Notes under the pieces: model-generated
What the model was told of the DNA's origin: nothing
Database searches by the model: none
The model's input: only the letters and a program-made list of their open reading frames with translations
Translations under genes and position numbers: made by a program
Shown here: piece after piece, positions 31,868 to 44,717 of the stretch
Layout: every line of letters starts with the position of its first letter
Numbering within the stretch: the stretch's first letter is position 1
Assembly (NCBI GenBank): GCA_030220185.1
Contig: JASPKZ010000425.1
Span: 893,501-957,500 of the forward strand
From: Diploptera punctata
Lineage: Eukaryota; Arthropoda; Insecta; Blattodea; Blaberidae
Direction: 5' to 3'
DNA length: 64,000 nucleotides

Positions 31868-33356
31868 TTCTGGTGGCAGCGGTGGGATATTCGTGAAAAT
31901 AATGTTCTATTATATTCACGGATATAGAAACGAACCTTAAACCACAAAATTAACCTTCAATTCGTATACAGTAAAAATCTACATGTTTTTTTTTTCAATC
32001 AGAATCGCTTTCGGTACAAGCAAATGGACATGTCTTTTAAAACAGAGAGAAAACAGAAAAGCTTCAACTTTGGGACATTATTATTAATCCTGGCTTTTTG
32101 TTTTTGGATCTAATTTTAGGATGTTTGTAGACAATGGGGAAAGTTGGATATCGCTGTTTTTAGGTTATATTTTCTTTTGGGTATTAATGTTTTGCAATAA
32201 TTGTTTTATTTTCTAGGCACAATTAAGTTTTTACAATGGGTAAATTTTTTTTTAGATATGAGACATTTTGTGTTGTTGATAATTTTTTTAGAGGTGTTAT
32301 TTTTTTTATGTACATTAATTTTTTTCTAGGCTATGTTATTTTAGAACTTAATTTTGATACCGATAAGGGTTATGAATTCATATGGTGTTGTTTCAGACAG
32401 AGGATATTTCTTTTAATCTAGGTTATGATATTTCTTTTCTGAAATTTGTAGAGTGTTATAATTTTAGTATTTCTTTTTGTTTGTTTTGTTGTTATAATAT
32501 CTCATCTAATGTAAAATTGTACGGGTATAATAATTTATTATTTCGTCTATCGGTAAGACGTGGCACGATCATAGGTACACATAAATCATCTCTGAAAGCA
32601 TCAAGGGATCACAGGTTGCTTTACACGCCACTAGATTGAAAATTTATTTCTGTTTTTGAAATTTTTTATCGTATTTTTGGAAAAGATTTTGAGCAAACAA
32701 GATGGCAGACACATCTTATACTTACACCTGACCATGTTTGCACTATGTAAACATTCGTTTTTTATATATTCACGTAAAAACACGATCTTGAGTATTTTAC
32801 TAAATCATGGATAGAGGTAGGATACGGAAAATCATTTTATGGTTTATTAACTAGGTAGCTTGGTTGTTAGGGAAAAATGGAAGTGGGAGACGTGTAAATT
32901 TCTTCAATTAGCAACAGAGACCTCTAACGGAGACTATATTAACCATTACAGCCACCCCGTAGAAAACTAACTCTATCCTCCTCAATCAAATGAAATTCTA
33001 CTTATAGTCGGGCTAATAATCAAAATATTATTGACATAAATACAAGAAAGATAAATCGATTGATATGTAAGTCCCCACGTAGCAACGCGTGCATCCACAC
33101 TGGTAATTGCTCTTGGCCACGTAAGGCTCAAGGAACCGCATTATAACTCGCAATGAACGATTTATATTGGGAAAGTAAATTAACAATTATTCTATTTACG
33201 AAAAAGAATAACCGAAAACTAGCAGGAAAATAGTTAGGGAGTTGGAAAACCTAAAATCAGAGGATTTGGAAACTGAGTAATAATCGTGAAAAATAAAGTA
33301 TCATTTAAAGAAACATATTTCCCCTACCGGAGATTTTGAGGTAACCGGAATGGTAG

Positions 33357-33592
33357 GGTTCCCAATATTTCTAGACAATCAGCACTGAATGTCAGCTGGG
33401 TTATCAGCCCTGCGTGACGGACGCCCTCTCCCCAGAACAAGAGTCTGGTACTCATTTCAGTTAGAGGCTAAATCGACCCCAGGGCCGTAGTGCGCCTGAC
33501 GATTTGGATCAGGGGAAAAATCATAAACATGCCGGGACTTGAACCCCCAACTTTTCGGCTTGTAGCAAAGTACTTTAACCACTAGGCTAGTA
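33357..33592 (-). repeat. SINE family 1 fragment inside the LTR element
   Basis: Minus orientation, with 'cagccctgcgtgacgg', 'gtctggtactcatttcagtt' and a degraded tRNA-like head near 33592. It is more diverged than the other two copies, so the internal region is probably older than this integration event. Confidence 0.7.
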
Positions 33593-35079
33593 GGAATAAT
33601 ACCGATTTACGCTGGAAATGTATTCTGGGTTATAGGAAGACGAGCCCGTATTAGCTTAGGATCGTTTTCAGTTAAAAATCGAGGGAACTACTGGCTGCGC
33701 GATTTAAAATTAATAATAATAAAACACACCATAAAATAATAATCATCACACAAAGTTCGGGTACAATCATACATTCATAATGCAAGGTAATGGAAGAAAA
33801 AGGATGACACATAATAATAATAATATTAGGGAAGTCCAAGAATATAGAAGTTTCTGCATAAAAAATATCAACTCACCAGCGTGAAAAATAAATAACCGCC
33901 ATATTAAAATGAAACACGATCTTCATTTACATGCAGAAAACTGATATAAATTAGAAGGTCAACTAACTGTAAGATCTCAGCTGATTCTGGAATGTGTTTA
34001 TTTTTGGGAGTGAAAGTTGACTGCCTTCAGGGTAATATTCAATTGTACAAGCATCTAGTTAGCGGACAATTCGGAGGGACACCATATACATACATGCGAT
34101 AAATACTATTATTTTTTTTTCGGTCGTAAGGAAACGTAATGGAAATAAATAAGTAATATATCTTAATAATAACATAAAGGATTAGCAGTAAGGAAAAGTG
34201 GCATTTTTACATAATGGATAAGGAGCCTGGAAACTTAAAACTTAGAGAGACATCGAACAGAGGGGAATGGAGAATTAGCACAATCAAAGACAAACTCAAC
34301 TAATGAAGCAGGTAGATTCTAGTTTCGAAAACAGAGAGTATGGAAAAGGGGCATGGAAAATTTCGGATAAATTAGAGAGAATTCGATCTAAGCGGGAATT
34401 GAGGTTAGAGCAATAAAAACAAAGCAGACACCACCCACCTCCCTAAGGAAAATAACATTACTGAGGGATTTCCAATTCGAGAATCATAGAGAGGAAGACG
34501 ACCGACCTTCAGGTTAATTATTAACTTAAATATTTTTTTTTTGTTTTGCGGTGTTGAGAGATTTACAACAATGCTGGCGAGCGCATTCTGTGAAAATTTC
34601 GACTACAATGGGAGACGGTTCTAAATCATGAGACAAGTAAATCGAAAGTAAAGTCAAAAATATCTAAAGTAATGTAAAGGGAGGACTCGCTGATCCATAA
34701 TTCAGATCTAGAAGCAAAGGATGGAAATTCTGTATAAATAAGAGAGAGCTCGAATGAAAGAGGGGAATGGAGATTTGGTTATAACCATAGAGTTCAGATA
34801 GTAAAGTTTAAGGAGGGGAAGTAGAAACCAGATGCTTACAGAAATGATAAAAGGAAGTGTAGACTTATTCCCAGAAAATATTTTCTTTTCGGTTGTATCA
34901 TGTTTTTTTTTTTTGTGGGAAAATTAGGATACTAGACGAACAAACATCGGCGAATAACCCTCAAGCTAAGTACGGATAGGGGGCTCCTCAAGATTAGTTA
35001 TGATATCCTCGTGTGATTAATAGGATACCCTGGGATAATAAAGCTGTTAATATTACTGAGGATCCTGAAACTTAATAAA

Positions 35080-35685
35080 AACAAATAAGAACGATAATAA
35101 TAATAAAAATTCACGATAAATTAATAAACCATAATAATAATCATAATAATACAAATAAGAACGATAATAATAATAAGAACTTCACGGTAAATTAATAAAC
35201 AATAATCAAAAAGAACGATAATAATAATAAAATTCACGATAAATTAATAACCCATAATAATAATCATAATAATACAAATAAGAACGATAATAATAATAAA
35301 AACTTCACGGTAAATTAATAAACAATAATTAAAAAGAACGATAATAATAATAAAATTCACGATAAATTAATAAACCATAATAATAATACTAGTAAGAAAA
35401 ATTAAACTAATTGCAATAACAACATGGTAAGCATCAAACGTTATAATGAAATAATAATGGATAATAGGAGAAATCATTAGATTAGAGGATGGCGGATACT
35501 AATAAAAATGAAGGAGGCCTAAATGATCGAAATACTGAGATACCAGATAGGACTAGCAGTGGTCCTTATATCGTATTTAAATAATAATACTAATAATAAT
35601 AGCAATAATAATAATACTAACGATAATAATAATAATAAAAAATAATAATGATAATAATAATAACAATAGTAATAATAATAATAAC

Positions 35686-35732
<47 letters not shown>

Positions 35733-35745
35733 TAATAACGAAATA
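35080..35745 (+). repeat. AT-rich tandem repeats and (AAT)n
   Basis: 35080-35400 contains repeated blocks with 'aagaacgataataataataa' and 'ttcacg.taaattaataa' in about two and a half units. 35563-35745 is an imperfect AAT microsatellite. Confidence 0.8.
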
Positions 35746-37197
35746 AGAGCGAACTACCAGAAATAAGACTTATGTTTATGAATAAAAGGAAAGAGAATGG
35801 AAGACCATAATCTCATTTTTTTAGCAATTAGGCCTCATTTAAGTATGAATGGGTTCCGGGATAAGTAGTAGGCTAGTTCGCGAGAAGATAACGTGGAAGC
35901 AGTCCAGATAAAGGCACGTAGTATGTAAGCCTATAGCGGAAGACGAATGATAGGATCAATTAACCAGGAGTTATGCAACACGAAGGGTAGAAATTATTTT
36001 AACATCGCAAGAAATCAGTAGTAACAATAATTCAGATTAAGAAGGGAGGATGTGCATTATCCAACTTGGCTTGAGGAAAAGAATATACGTATTACAAGAG
36101 AACGAAAGGGGGACATGGGAACTTAGGAAAATTTATAAACTTTTGGAAATGCAGGAATGATCGAAAACTAAATTAATTTATTCTGGAAGGTGGAGGTTAG
36201 GATACTTCACCGATAGTGGGCGTCTTGATCGATCTAGTAGAAGTGGAAATTCAAAATGGGAACCCAGGGGATACACAAAATACTATTACTGAGTATGACA
36301 CAACAAATAATACACTCTGCAGGCAATGGTTCCTGCTGAGATGGACTGGCTTCGTAAAGTTTGGAGGGCTAAGGGCCCTAGACTCTCTAGTACTGCGAGC
36401 TTGGTTCCATGTCAGTTAGGACTAGTGACCAGTCGAGTAGTAGACACACACACATATGGGATATGACATATTTCGAAAATAAATGGAAACTAGATCGCTT
36501 AAGACTCTTCATATTTAGGCCTACGAGGGAGGATAATAAGATAGGCTACAACTTAGGTCAATCTAGGCTAGGTAACGTGAGAAATACACACACAGATAAA
36601 ACATTTACATAATCGCACATAGGGATACAAGTTGGGAAGGACTAAGGACCCTTTTGGAGAGGTTTTGGCCTCGAAGATTTGGCGAGTTGCCTGAACACTT
36701 CGCCAACAAGCTAGGCAGGTGCAAGTCGGAAGGTGGGGCACCCCCGTTATGACATGATCTAGAGACTGAGAACTCCAAAATGATCCTGGGGCACTGGCCA
36801 TAAAACCTTGCCGGCTTGGCACTGACGTTAGGGACCATATGGAACATCGTTGTTTAGGGAGAGATAGGCATCGGAGAATTACGAATAAAGGGAAACACAG
36901 ATATTAAGGTAACTAAAGGATATAGGAAACGCAGAAACGAAAGCGAAACAAGAATCGAAGGAATCGATGGTACATAACGGCACCCGGGTGACAGTAGGTG
37001 AGATGAGCAAGATATGAACCACGTCACGGGAAATCGGATCAAATCCATCCCACTGACGGAGAGAGGGTTTGGTGAGGCCACCTTAGAGGGTGTGTCAGGA
37101 AGGGCCAGGGCCACTTTAGACGGAATACATTCTCCGCCTTCATGTCGTGCCCGGTTCTGTCGCTGGCTCATCCGGCTTTATATAAAAGGATACATAG

Positions 37198-37857
37198 CCG
37201 GGATTAGGGACTGAGGTTAGCAAGAGACGGACCCCGTCTGGGAGGATAGGATTTAATTCCCTTCTGGACGCAGTAGCGGACGTTGAGGAACCAACAGAGT
37301 TTCTAATAACCCCGAAGTTAGGAAGCGAAGTGGGCAAGAACCTACCCCCGTCAAAGGGATTAGAATCCAATTCATCCCTATTGGCGCAGGCGATGAGTGG
37401 TGAGGTCACTAGCTTACCTAAAGGAAATTATGAGTCAGGGGACTCAGGGAGCGTGTTAGGAAGCGAAGTGGGCAAGAACCTACCCCCGTCAAAGGGATTA
37501 GAATCCAATTCATCCCTATTGGCGCAGGCGATGAGTGGTGAGGTCACTAGCTTACCTAAAGGAAATTATGAGTCAGGGGACTCAGGGAGCGTGTTAGGAA
37601 GCGAAGTGGGCAAGAACCTACCCCCGTCAAAGGGATTAGAATCCAATTCATCCCTATTGGCGCAGGCGACGAGTGGTGAGGTCACTAGCTTACCTAAGGA
37701 AATTGCCGAGCGAATTAGGAAGAACAGGATGCCAAGAAAACCGCGAAGGAAAGTCGTACGCACACATGGATATGGTCATAACGAAGGAACAACGAATAAT
37801 AATCAGGGACGTCAGAAACGTGAGGCACTAGATGAAAATACTAAGGGAAACACGTAG
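37198..37857 (+). CDS. Open frame of the LTR element with 46-residue repeats
   Basis: Stop-to-stop frame of about 219 codons. No early ATG; a GTG at 37330 is the first alternative start. The centre is three in-frame repeats of a 46-residue unit (GSEVGKNLPPSKGLESNSSL, LAQAMSGEVTSLPKGNYES, GDSGSVL), the last shortened. The C-terminus is basic (RKNRMPRKPRRKVVRTHG). Not recognised. The basic end could bind nucleic acid, but that is inference, and the frame may be incidental to the minisatellite. Confidence 0.35.
   Translation, partial: PGLGTEVSKRRTPSGRIGFNSLLDAVADVEEPTEFLITPKLGSEVGKNLPPSKGLESNSSLLAQAMSGEVTSLPKGNYESGDSGSVLGSEVGKNLPPSKGLESNSSLLAQAMSGEVTSLPKGNYESGDSGSVLGSEVGKNLPPSKGLESNSSLLAQATSGEVTSLPKEIAERIRKNRMPRKPRRKVVRTHGYGHNEGTTNNNQGRQKREALDENTKGNT
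37321..37710 (+). repeat. 138-bp minisatellite, three units
   Basis: Units start at 37321, 37459 and 37597 with 'ggaagcgaagtgggcaag'. The first two look identical and the third has small changes. 138 is divisible by 3, so the frame is kept. Confidence 0.9.
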
Positions 37858-37930
37858 ATATTACGATTGTGCGAATCGACGAGTAGAGCCAAGAGGGACA
37901 GATTGACCTAAGTAGGGATATTACAAATTA

Positions 37931-38360
37931 GAGGTTAAACACATAAGTAATACAAGTAAGTCGGGACAATACTTTCAAACAGAGGTTAAACACATACGGT
38001 AATACATAAAAGGAGATCTCGGGAAATTAGAAGTTAAACTCATACGGGTACATGAAAATGAGAGGTTAAACACATAAGGTACTACAGGAAATTAGGGGTT
38101 AAACACATAGGGTTGGCCACGGAATTAGAGGTTAAACGCATAGGGTAATACAAGAAAGTAAAAGTTAAACACTAAGGGAGTGCATGAAATTGGAAGTTAA
38201 ACACATAGGGTTGGACATGGACTTAGAGGTTAAAACCATATGTAAGATAGGGAATAAGTCTACACGTATGAGACCAGGAATTAACTCGAAAACGTATAAG
38301 GAAATTTAGAGGAAACCAGAGGATAAGAAATGATAAGGGAGAGGTTAAACCCATAAGTGA
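37931..38360 (+). repeat. Ten dispersed copies of GAGGTTAAACACATA
   Basis: Starts near 37931, 37983, 38028, 38062, 38095, 38127, 38160, 38193, 38226 and 38341. Spacing is mostly 32-55 bases, with a longer gap before the last copy, and the sequence between copies is variable. The motif is kept better than the spacers. Confidence 0.75.
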
Positions 38361-40385
38361 GATGGGGACCCAAAACACGAAATAAAGTCCACGCATAATC
38401 GGGAGTAATGTAAAAAGCTAAATAAAGAAAAGTCAAGAGAACAGATGAGATATTGCGAACGATTCAGGTAGGGCGTAAGGAAATATCGCCGAACGAATTC
38501 AGTAGGACTCAAGGAAACAACACCATTTAGACGCATTTTTATTAGTTTAACTCAGTGGGCGTAATACGAGAAAACGGCAGGCAGAGTAGAAGCGAGAGAA
38601 GTTAAGATGCAATACGCATCCCGGATTAAAGGAAGGAAATGCTCTCCCAATCAGGACCTCACGAGGGAATGATAGACGGAATTCAGGTTACATAAACGTA
38701 TTAAGAAGTATTTACATCTTAAGGCCCTAGCGATTCACGTGTAGACGAGCACACTCGATCGAACTCAGGACTCTAGAGTAGGAGAGGCAAAATTGGAATG
38801 TTATCCAAACAAGGGAAAGATTGAAAACCGGCGGTAAAATACGGAGAGATACTGACATTTTTTTTTGAACCTAGTAAAACCTGAATTGCAATAAGGACAT
38901 AAATGATTCATGAGAAATCATAAGACCAAGAACATAAGAGCATTTCCTTTACAACTTGAGGCTAGCTATAAGGGACAATTAGGAACATGGGTGCACTAAA
39001 CTAAGAGATACACGTAGATCTAAAGCCAGGACGCCTAGTAGATTAAAAAATAAAATGACCAGGAATGATAAAGGAGTTGCAGACCCATGTAATGCCTGAT
39101 AACCACCAAACCCACAAACGATGTTTAAAGTTATCCGCCCAAGTTTAAATGAATGCCCTAAGTTTGCAGCTTCACGCCTGGAGCTACGGCCGCCACCACC
39201 ACAACACTGCATGAGGGGAAGAAGATTAAGAAGGCGCATACGCTGCGAGGACCAACTACACCCTGTACATCTGAGGACCAGAGGGCAACATAACGCTGCA
39301 GAATCGACCACACCCTATACATCTAAGGACGCTGGGCAGCTGCCAGGACCATCTACACATCTCGGGACGGAGCATAAGAAGGATGAATGTCCAGACTCGA
39401 AATCAACTGAGGCAAACACCTCTTTAGCAATGGAGAACAAACCCAGGCAATTATAAAAAAAAAAAAAAAACAATAATTATCTTTTCCAACGCCAAACCTT
39501 GGCCTAACATCCTACATTCCAAATTTTTTTCTATAGAAGAAGCAAGAAAACAACTCCACATCAAGATGAACTCCTATCAAACCTTTCACAAGTTCTCCTT
39601 GGACCTAACTGGGTTTTGTTCAAAGAAACAAGGCCTAACTAATCAAGGCCTACCTGGACCAACGGCAGCTGAAAATGGACAACGAACTCGAGCATCGCAT
39701 CCTCCTTCGAGGCAAGCAGACACGAACCTGGACCTACAAGCTAGCCGCAGCAGACACCACAGTTTTTATAATATATTTATTTTTTTTTCTCTTTTCAAGT
39801 GATACGGTTCACGAAATCGAACTGTCAAAGTGAATAACAAAAAGGAACCGTCGAAGTGCATCAAAAATAAATAACAGTGAAGTGTGTTTTCAGCCGTAAA
39901 CATTATTGTGAATTAAGAAAACCGAAGACAAGAAAATTTTTTATAAACGATATTATTTTTTGTGTGTTTTCAGCCATAAACACTATTGAGAAGAAATTTA
40001 GTGAAGAATATTTTTGTAAAATCGATATTTTTTTTTGTTTTTGTTTCAGCAAGGAACATTATTTTTTCTTGTGACACATTTTTCTTTTTGCGATATTGTG
40101 ATTTTTTTGTTTTTTTTAAGTATAGTGTTCTCACTAAGTAAGCTGATCTTATCGATACTTCGACGCAATTAAAGGGAACCGGGGCAATTTACAAAAAAAA
40201 ACGATCTAACCTCTTAGGATGAGAACAATATGCTTACAGGACAGATGGAATCGCCAAGTGACGACGTCAGTTCAAATCCCACTTAAAGTTAAGTTAATAA
40301 GATAAATGATAGGACCGAACCCCGAGAGGTGAGAGATATCCTGTAAGGAAAAAAGACTTTCGGTTTTTCACCCCTACAGTCTTAT
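38360..40385. other. 3' part of the LTR element, no known gene
   Basis: Short frames only (39121-39456, 39566-39802). 'gtgttttcagcc.taaaca' occurs twice (about 39881 and 39962) and resembles a duplicated splice acceptor. No protein motif is recognised. Confidence 0.4.
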
Positions 40386-40401
40386 TTAAGGGGGGGGGGA
40401 A

Positions 40402-41373
40402 TGTGACGCCTGCGATAGGGCCTAACTTCAGATATCATAAAAATAAAGATAAAAGATAGGAACAGAGGCGAGAGACACTGATGTTTTATATCAAAAGATA
40501 GGGAGAAGAATAATCTCCGTGAAAAATACTAATTATCTCAGGTTAAAGTTCATACAAGGGTTGAAGAAGTAAAAAACGAGTAAAAAGCTATAAGGTTTTA
40601 TATCCTGGATCAAAAACTATGTCACAAGATTCCATGAAGCAAAGCATATCAACAACATTTAGTCAGAAAGATCAGAGATGACCACTTTAGATAAAGGTGA
40701 GTTGAGTTGCCAAGAGAAAGTGGGACAAAAAGTTTTCCTTTTTGACATAGATAGGTTGAACTAGATCATGTGCAAGAGTAAGTGAAAACCGATGGAAAAA
40801 AACCCCACATGTATTGAAGGGAAAAAACTACCTTTCCACCCAAGTTTCCCCCGACTAGAAAGTTTAAAGTATCATATAAAAACTCGCGAATAATGTCCGA
40901 AAAGCAGATCGGTGTGGGGGGACCGAAGGGTTCGGTCCCCTGGGACGAGGCAGTTCTACATGGGTGAGAATATCTTTTTACTTTATCATAAATGGTCATT
41001 TTAACTTCATAAATTTAATTAAAGGACCGATTGGTCAAACGGACTTAGAATAATGACCAAAGTTGATTCTTTTGTATATTTTAATATGATTGTTTTCTCT
41101 GAATATTAACATTTCAATACTTTGAATATTTGGACATTAGTCAATGAGGCGATTTTAGCTGTCTTAATAACTGTCTTTTTATGTATTAATATATATTTAT
41201 GTTTGACTATATTTTAATAAATTATGTTAATTTTTCGTTTTCTGTGATTTTAACATGTTTAATTTAGATCTTTCCTCCAAAACCAAGGCCATCCGCTCGG
41301 GCCAAAACAACTTAAACAATAGTTAAAGTAACGCTATCGTTACGCAGGGGCTTAACAGACGCGGCGCGTAACA
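40402..41373 (+). repeat. 3' long terminal repeat
   Basis: 972 bp, same ends as the 5' LTR, followed by the GAAAT target duplication (41374-41378). About 0.3 percent difference by eye implies a very recent insertion. Confidence 0.95.
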
Positions 41374-41729
41374 GAAATTAAAAGATATTTGAAATTAAAA
41401 GAACTTAGAAACAAAAGAGCTGCAGATATCAAATTCATTAACAAATGTTTAGAAAATAATATCACTCCAAAATTTGTCCGGAAAATGGTAAAAAAAAAAA
41501 AAAATATGAAGTATGAGGTGAGTGAAATAATAAAAAATAAACAATATTAAAAAACCTCATAGTGTTATTTCCTATCTACATAACTTAATAGAGTATACAT
41601 TTGCTTGTTTTGTATATGCCAATCCCATGCAAATAATGGACAGGCAGTTATGTCCGGTCATTAGTCTGAATTTAGGCTACTGCTTTTTACCCGGTTTTTA
41701 TGTTTCATTTCTGTATATTTCATTATAAA

Positions 41730-42884
41730 ATAAATCTTATTATATTGTAAAACTATGAATGTTACTTAAATTTCTTTTAAAAAATGGATTAAAAACCTGA
41801 ATAATTGAGATTCTTATACCACAATATCAATCTTTAATAGAGACTGGCAAAGTAAGTCAACAGATGATAGTAGGTTTAAAAATAAGAAGGCATAACCCAA
41901 CAGGACGTTTCAGGATCATCTCACCTGCTACGCTTGTGCCGATTCTTGGCTTGAGGCACAGCAATGCAACTTAAAGACTGAGTGTGGAGCAACAGATTCT
42001 CAATGGAATCGCTTAGTACATTCTGCTTCATTGATGACCCAGAATCCTGCACACTTGAAATCAGAACATGGCCAGAAGTGAAGACAGACACAAAAGCCAT
42101 GTCTGGATAAACATATGAAGGCCAAACAATGGCACAAAAAAAACAAAACCAAATAAGATGTCAATGATGTAATGGAGGGTACATAAAACACATTTCTTGC
42201 AATGAAATTGAAAACAATGTGCTAACCAATATTTCATTAATATTTGGAAGCACAAAGAATCTCAGAAGAAAATGACCCTTTTCCCAGATTTCAGAATGAT
42301 GGATGACACACACTCCAAAAAACAAAACCAAACAGTTAGACTTGTGAAACTTTTATCAAAAACCTGACAAACCCAACACAAACGAAGACATTAAAAGAAA
42401 GCAAAACACTGAAGTGATTCTAACATAGTACATAACAAATGATCAAACTGCAGTATATGAACGTCTACCATTACATTAAAATAGGTCATATCATAAAGTA
42501 CATGTAAAAAAAAAATTATATAAAACAAATGACAGTAATTTTTCTTAATGTGGCCAAGGAATGAAAATGAAACTAAAAAGTACATGGAAAAGACTTTATA
42601 TCTTAATTTAATTTGTTGCTATTTTCTCAAAGAACTAGGACTGTGTGTATGTGTTTTCTAATGCCACCCACTGCACTTTATATGCTTCGGGTTCCACACC
42701 GGGCAAATATATGGTGTTAATGTAAACTATTTTCAATTTACACACCACTTCGGCAGACCACTTTATATAGATGATGAATTCTTGTATTGTCTATAGAGAG
42801 GAGTGTAGGATGATTGTATATTTAGTATAAAGTATATTTTATGAGATATAATGATGATTATAAAGAAAAGGGAGAAAGTGAAAC
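41730..42884. other. Intronic sequence, nothing recognised
   Basis: No supported frame or repeat. Short frames at 42000-42585 minus lack any family motif. Confidence 0.35.
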
Positions 42885-43280
42885 CCGGTGCTGACATGTA
42901 GCTTCCTCCTACCAAAAAGCACCAAGGGGGCTGCCAGGCTTAATGTCCCCATCCAAAGGACAAATCGCTATAACAGTACCACATGCCTTCTCAACATATG
43001 TACTGCGGGGAGGTTTGCAATTTAATGCAGAAATTTGGTAAACAATCTAGCAATCACCTCTTCTAGCCCCAAGATTGATATTTTGGCAATTAAATTAATT
43101 TATTGAAATTATATTCAATGATTATACATCATAATGTTAACTTCCCAACATTAATATAAATTAATTTAATTTAATTAATTTAACAATTAAAATGTTCAAT
43201 CCTGCTGGGTATCGAACCCGAGTTTACTAGTTAGGAAACAGGCATGCTACTACCTGTGCCAATATGGCGCATCTCTCAAA
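42885..43280 (-). repeat. tRNA-derived SINE, family 5
   Basis: Minus-strand tRNA-like head at 43207-43275 (B box GGTTCGATACC) and a body with 'gggctatgagg'-type sequence shared with 60670-60820. A PLE-end snippet ('cataatgttaacttcccaac') lies inside, near 43130. Confidence 0.6.
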
Positions 43281-43489
43281 GGACTAAACAAGATTTTTTT
43301 TAAGTAGAAGCAAAAAAAATGAAGACTTACTTGTTACAAGACATATTTTTCTTTGCTAATCATCCAAATCATAATTGTCATTAGTTTTAGATAATATGAA
43401 TATCTGTTAAAACAAATTTTAATTTTACATCAATCTCAGAGAAGACATACAGTACTTCGGAATATCTATCAATTAAGGGCTGGGATAAT

Positions 43490-43865
43490 AAAACAATAAG
43501 ATAAACACAACAAAAGAGAAAAATATTTCTCCCTGAACCAGGGTTTTAACCCTGACTCTACAGCTACCAGGCAATTCTCTACCTAAGTAAAAATTTCCCT
43601 CTCTTTAATTCCTTTAATCCCAGAAGTATTGAAACTTCATTCACAATACAATTGGGTTGCTTCTAAATCAAGAAGACATTATGATGGGATTTACACAGTG
43701 CTATAAACTATATAAAAACTTAATATATAAATTAATATACATGGACAAGCCATTTGTAAGCAACGGTAAACACAACTAAAAAGAAAAAAGTTGCCTGAAC
43801 TGGGATTTGAACCTCAGATCTCCAAGCTTTATGCATTGAAAAACTAGATAATCTATCTAAAAGGT
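43490..43865. repeat. Decayed tRNA-like foldback
   Basis: Two degenerate cores (43530-43600, 43790-43855) with 'gagaaaaatatttctccctg' and 'aaaaagttgcctgaactggg'. The flank 'attcacaatacaattgggtt' recurs at 46105-46150, and 'catttgtaagcaacggt' recurs near 17468. Confidence 0.5.
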
Positions 43866-43974
43866 GATGTAATTAAATGAGTTTATTTCAGTTGTTTTTA
43901 TTAATAAAAGTCGGAAAATAATTACAGTAAAATCACACAAGTTAACAGCTAGTTACTTAAATTAATATTTACTA

Positions 43975-44510
43975 CGACTATTTAACTCATGCCCCAAATG
44001 ACAGTCAATGACCAATCACATTACAATGATTTTTTATTTACAACCAATCACAGTCGTGTTTCACCTCGCTCTTTATCGATTTCTCTTTATCAGCTCCTGC
44101 TTTTGTGATAAAGAAAGCTCCTCCTTTTTAATGTTCTGAACAGGTCAAAGCATTATTTTTCTCCAACAAATACATTCAATATAGCAAATAATGAAAAGAT
44201 TCCTTGATTTTACTGAGTTGTTTACTAAAAAAATAAATGAATAACTCGTAATGTTGATTATGATATATAGTTTGACGTGTTTCATTATTTCTCCACTTGG
44301 GTGCACTCTTACAATATTGCGATCTTATTTGGCAATAAATAATATGATCAAGGTGCAGTGAATGAACATAACCTCACATTTCTGATTTGTTTTCAAACAT
44401 TGCCGTTTACATTAAATATATAAATATTTTAAAATAACTATAGTTAAACAATGATTTGTAACTAAACAGCTTAATTTTATTCGTTAAATAGTCCTACTTA
44501 TGAGAATTTA
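43975..44510 (+). repeat. MITE-like repeat family M, copy 6
   Basis: 'gactatttaactcatgcccc' to 'gttaaatagtc' near 44492. The terminal hairpin found in other copies is missing. Confidence 0.7.
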
Positions 44511-44717
44511 AACAAGCAATATCTCCTGAAGATGTCACCCACAGTAGTGATGAAATGTCAAGAAGACAACACTGCAAGACACAGCCAAAAATGCCAAAAA
44601 GGTATTTTAAAATTCATAACAATAGCCGTGAAAGTTTTAATCAGTATATTATAAAATAATTGTTGAATTTGTTTATTTCCACTTTTAGTTACAGCATCTT
44701 GAGTACAGCAATGGAGT

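Larger units (their letters stand above)
31868..40401 (+). mobile_element. Internal region of a non-coding LTR retroelement
   Basis: 8.5 kb without any gag, protease, reverse transcriptase, RNase H or integrase motif in any frame, although the LTRs are almost identical. Contents: unique AT-rich DNA (31890-33350), a SINE 1 fragment, (AAT)n-rich DNA, a coding-like 138-bp minisatellite, a ten-fold short motif array, and a terminal polypurine tract (40388-40401, mostly G). This fits a large retrotransposon derivative moved by proteins from elsewhere. It is inserted in a PLE remnant in the large fry intron. Confidence 0.85.
30656..41589 (+). mobile_element. Short PLE (terminal repeat, ORF start, terminal repeat) holding an LTR element
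   Basis: Left terminal repeat 30656-30783 contains an inverted 'tatgaggtgagtgaaataat' pair. The ORF start MAASNIQHFNEHFSKTKIE (about 30839-30895) resumes after the LTR element as KRYLKLKELRNKRAADIKF, NKCLENNITPKFVRKMVK (41374-41490). It runs into the right terminal repeat (41505-41589). The N-terminus matches the frame at 45680-45994. The reverse transcriptase and nuclease are absent, so this copy is internally deleted. A 14-bp target duplication flanks it. Confidence 0.75.

Noticed and set aside
37140..37763. Minus-strand frames of 89 and 65 residues in the LTR element
   Set aside because: They are antisense shadows of the 138-bp minisatellite.
37931..38360. CRISPR-like repeat-spacer array
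   Set aside because: Repeats are short and imperfect, spacer lengths are irregular, and the context is a eukaryotic LTR element.
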